Shown here in pieces: positions 61,466-64,000 of a stretch of 64,000 nt of DNA; the first letter of the stretch is position 1; the number at the start of each line of letters is the position of its first letter. The notes under the pieces are model-generated. The model did not search any database and was not told the DNA's origin. It worked only from the letters and a program-made list of their open reading frames with translations. The stretch is from Planctomycetia bacterium (GTDB taxonomy: Bacteria; Planctomycetota; Phycisphaerae; UBA1845; UTPLA1): the NCBI GenBank assembly GCA_015075745.1, contig JABTTW010000001.1:1984001-2048000 (forward strand), written 5' to 3'. The position numbers were made by a program, and so were the translations under genes.

Positions 61466-62941
61466 ATGAACATTATCAAGAAACAGGCGCGCCGTGCCTT
61501 GGCCTTAAGTTGCGCAGTTGGCTTCATGATCTGCGCGGATTCGGGGGCCGTTGAACCCGGAGGCAGAGCGGTGCGCGCGAAGCGCACCAAGGCTCAAAGC
61601 CCGACGACCCCCTTGTTGGGTAAGTGGGCCTTGTCCGGCCAAGACGCGTCCGGCAAGAAATGTTCCGCGACACTTGTATTTACGCGACAGAACGGAAATG
61701 CGGTACGTGGTTACTTCCGGTGGCGCTTCGGGTCGAGCCAGACTGCATTGGAGTTATTCTCAGGATTTTGCGAGCGATCGTCGGGAACGATTCGCTTGGA
61801 AGGATACGAGTTGCAGGGGCATGGGAGATTCGTCGGTTTCCGGTCATATGAGGCGATTTTGAGTGCCTCAAAGGATGAGTTGAGAGAAGGCTCATGGCAC
61901 ATGTTAATGGGCGCACAGGGGACAGGCACATGGTCGGCGCGGTGGGTGGATAAGGTTCCGGACAAGTTGCCGGATTCAGCCTTGGAGAAGGAAAAGGGGG
62001 AATGGGCTATTCTTTGCCGAAATCTCTCGGGGGGATTCGTCAAAAAGGGATTAAGTGTCTGGAGGTACCCCTGCCGGAATGCCCTTCGCATTCTAAGCTC
62101 GTCGGAGGCAGCTGACATTGTGGCTCTTGCAGAATTGCGCCTAGGCCTCGAGTGCCTTCGGGAAAAGATGCTGAACACGCGGGCAAGCCCGGACGAGCAA
62201 TCGCTGCGGCGCGCGGCCGAAGTTGGGCGGATGATTGTTGATTTTACTGCCCACCAATTCGGAAGGGACAATGACGCCACCGATCTTGTACGGGATGTGA
62301 CTGACGAGCACAGTTCGCTCTACAACGAGCAAATGCATCGCGCCCAAGCGATGTGGATGTCGGTGGTGGGGCTTAGCGGCGAATCCCTCGTGCGAAGTCG
62401 CGTGATTCAGGCGGCGAGAAAGCGCAGGAAAGGTAGCGAATTTCCTGACAAAGAGATTCGCGCAACGTTTAAGATCGTCAAGCCAGATGACGGGCTGTTG
62501 ACCGTTAGGAATTGCGCGAAAAAGGATCTGCACCATTGCTTGATCATCACGGAGCTCGCGGTTGATAAGGCGAAAGTTGCTGAGGCTGCGTTACGTCAAG
62601 CCAGGGGTGATGCAGCAAATTATCTGCTCGGACCGCTGTTGGGAATTGACGATGCGACGTTGAAGGAAACGGCAAAGCTCCAAGCGGGGTATTGGGCATG
62701 GGTGGGTATCGACAAAGGAACGGTAACGTACCTTCACACTTGGAAGGACGGTACGGGCCTTGATGTTGGACTTTCTCCTTTAACATCACTTGCTATCGGT
62801 GGTGAGGCAGCAAGTCTTTCCGTTTACAGTGATGAGGGCTGGACCGAAATCTCACTGCCTGTTTCGTCCATGAAAGCAAAAGCTGTGGCCGCGATCAAAC
62901 CAAAGCCGCGCTCACGTCCAAGACCAAGAACAAGACGATAG
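61466..62941 (+). CDS. Exported hypothetical protein, 491 residues
   Basis: GGAGA lies before the ATG, and the signal peptide is about 1-28. Residues 48-165 look like a beta-rich domain (L-L-G-K-W-A-L-S-G-Q-D, G-T-W-S-A-R-W-V). The middle is helical (L-A-E-L-R-L-G-L-E-C-L-R). A later strand-rich part has T-F-K-I-V-K-P-D-D. The end is a basic, Pro/Arg-rich tail (K-P-K-P-R-S-R-P-R-P). No catalytic motif. It may be element cargo; role unknown. Confidence 0.75.
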   Translation: MNIIKKQARRALALSCAVGFMICADSGAVEPGGRAVRAKRTKAQSPTTPLLGKWALSGQDASGKKCSATLVFTRQNGNAVRGYFRWRFGSSQTALELFSGFCERSSGTIRLEGYELQGHGRFVGFRSYEAILSASKDELREGSWHMLMGAQGTGTWSARWVDKVPDKLPDSALEKEKGEWAILCRNLSGGFVKKGLSVWRYPCRNALRILSSSEAADIVALAELRLGLECLREKMLNTRASPDEQSLRRAAEVGRMIVDFTAHQFGRDNDATDLVRDVTDEHSSLYNEQMHRAQAMWMSVVGLSGESLVRSRVIQAARKRRKGSEFPDKEIRATFKIVKPDDGLLTVRNCAKKDLHHCLIITELAVDKAKVAEAALRQARGDAANYLLGPLLGIDDATLKETAKLQAGYWAWVGIDKGTVTYLHTWKDGTGLDVGLSPLTSLAIGGEAASLSVYSDEGWTEISLPVSSMKAKAVAAIKPKPRSRPRPRTRR

Positions 62942-63102
62942 GTTTCACTCATTAATGAGTTGAGGGGTGCTTCTGTGTTGGTTCGGGTGGCGAACACCGT
63001 CTCATCGGGCGAAGACGCATTCGCATTTAGTTCGCTCTGATTCGGCGTGGCAGACAATGCTGTCTGGGAATCACCCGCTGGAAACAGGTCGACGTTGCGG
63101 CT

Positions 63103-63303
63103 TTGCGGTCGGACGGGGTCACTCTTCATCTGGCCGGACTCGAGATTCGTACCAGAGGCCTGAACCTCAACGTCGGAGTCCATCCGATAGTGCGGCTCAT
63201 TGAGGTCATCTGCCGCCACCGCGTGCCGTGGCCGTGCGAAGTGGACTGGCCGAAACCTCTGACAGCGAGCAAAAAGGCAGGGGTATTCGAGTCGATTGAG
63301 TGA
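63103..63303 (+). pseudogene. Degraded second copy of the 60409 protein's C-terminal half
   Basis: G-V-T-L-H-L-A-G, then N-L-N-V, C-R-H-R-V-P-W and V-F-E-S-I-E align one-for-one with the end of the 60409 protein (G-I-T-L-H-L-A-G, N-L-N-V, T-R-H-R-V-P-W, V-I-E-S-I-E). The first half is missing and the start is out of place, so it is a fragment left by a duplication. Confidence 0.7.
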
Positions 63304-63438
63304 TAGGGGCACTCTTCACATCGCGGATTGACACTGCAATTGGCTGTGGCAGAGCCTCGTCTGGCAGCAGTCAAGGCATAGAACTGATTGCGCGGTAGAT
63401 TCGGTTGTGATATAATCAGGATAGTAGAGGAACGGAAG

Positions 63439-63927
63439 ATGACTGACGATAAAATCGAAAACGTCGCGTCCGAAAAATACGACAAGCATTTGTCGTTGCC
63501 GCAAGAGGCGGGAAGCGAAATTGTGGTTCGGGAACAAATTGACCCGGCGTTGATGCAAGAAAAGAATATGCAAGTGCAAATCGAGCACAAAGTAATGGAT
63601 GTTCCTACGGCCAAGCGAAACGATTCCTCATTAACGCGCGATAAGTATCAGGCAACAGAGCATTCGGTTCCTCAAGGACTGGTAACCGAACAGCTTGATC
63701 CGGCGTTGACTCGTGATAAACACCATTCACCGCAACCGCGGCGGGACGTATCGGATTCTCTGGCGAATCTTGTAAAGGACGAACGAGAGGGCGGAGTACA
63801 GGCTACCCGTGAAGGAATCAGCGGAGGCGAGAGTGTGAATCTCAATGACATCCTTATTCCGCTTACGACACCCAAAGACGTAACGCAAGTTGTCAAGACC
63901 CCGCCCAAGAGTACGCCGGGCCGGTAG
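63439..63927 (+). CDS. Hypothetical protein with D-P-A-L repeats
   Basis: A 162-residue protein from the ATG at 63439 (GGAAG upstream); a longer frame opens at 63388. It is polar and low in complexity, with three units of the type (D-P)-[AS]-L-[MT]-x-[DE]-K: D-P-A-L-M-Q-E-K, S-S-L-T-R-D-K, D-P-A-L-T-R-D-K. No membrane segment or catalytic motif. Probably disordered; it may scaffold or bind a partner. Unknown family. Confidence 0.6.
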   Translation: MTDDKIENVASEKYDKHLSLPQEAGSEIVVREQIDPALMQEKNMQVQIEHKVMDVPTAKRNDSSLTRDKYQATEHSVPQGLVTEQLDPALTRDKHHSPQPRRDVSDSLANLVKDEREGGVQATREGISGGESVNLNDILIPLTTPKDVTQVVKTPPKSTPGR

Positions 63928-64000
63928 CGCGAAGGGGCGGACGCTGCTACTGCCGCCTTTGTTCGTATGTATCCAATACACTTCCAATAAACTCGGCGAG

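Overview
The window most likely comes from a planctomycete, probably a Phycisphaerae-like lineage. This is inferred from gene content, with no database search. The pointers are several exported proteins ending in PEP-CTERM sorting tails, dockerin-like EF-hand ends, long runs of D-C-N-x-N-G-x-P-D calcium-binding repeats, prepilin-type proteins with an H-x9-D-G ending, and an ECF sigma factor translationally coupled to a transmembrane Ser/Thr kinase with TPRs. dnaA and dnaN sit together at 4.7-7.4 kb, so the replication origin may be close.

Layout. 0-4.2 kb: minus-strand exported or lipoprotein genes (PEGA, SpoIID) and a TPR protein carrying two RNA-polymerase alpha-CTD-like domains. 4.2-7.5 kb: dnaA, a possible origin, dnaN. 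7.5-9.45 kb: a scrap of IS630 transposase, a ~242-bp direct repeat, short hairpins and the abutting 3' ends of two broken surface-protein genes. 9.6-15.4 kb: PEP-CTERM and dockerin proteins, including one with a CxxCH haem motif, plus a molybdopterin-oxidoreductase-like domain and a prepilin-like protein. 16.2-19.4 kb: a CPA2 antiporter fused to RCK, CBS and PTS-EIIA domains. 19.7-22.8 kb: sigma factor and kinase. 22.9-29.1 kb: a 1740-residue exported lectin/Ig/lipase-like protein in which Asp replaces the usual nucleophile Ser, and a small dockerin-like partner. 30-31.3 kb: an unknown protein. 31.47-31.56 kb: a candidate small RNA with promoter, junction fold and terminator. 31.7-36.3 kb: one very long surface-protein gene broken by six single-base indels. 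36-39.4 kb: a PEP-CTERM protein, a LuxR-type regulator and a prepilin.

39.5-64 kb is an accessory, mobile-looking region. It holds a HExxH peptidase operon, two HNH proteins, tRNA-Leu(CAA) beside a frameshifted tyrosine integrase, VapBC, a group II intron remnant with domain V, and an ankyrin protein convergent with a two-gene PLP-decarboxylase/FAD-oxidoreductase operon. It continues with ArdC, a Shedu-like nuclease, a DNA methyltransferase, a MobF relaxase broken by two single-base indels, and small plasmid-type proteins. This reads as a decaying integrative or mobilizable element with defence and anti-defence cargo.

A recurring theme is single-base indels, mostly in homopolymers, that split otherwise well-conserved reading frames (31-36 kb, 43.5 kb, 45.4 kb, 58.7 kb, 60.2 kb). 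They are either real decay or uncorrected read errors, and the sequence alone cannot tell which.
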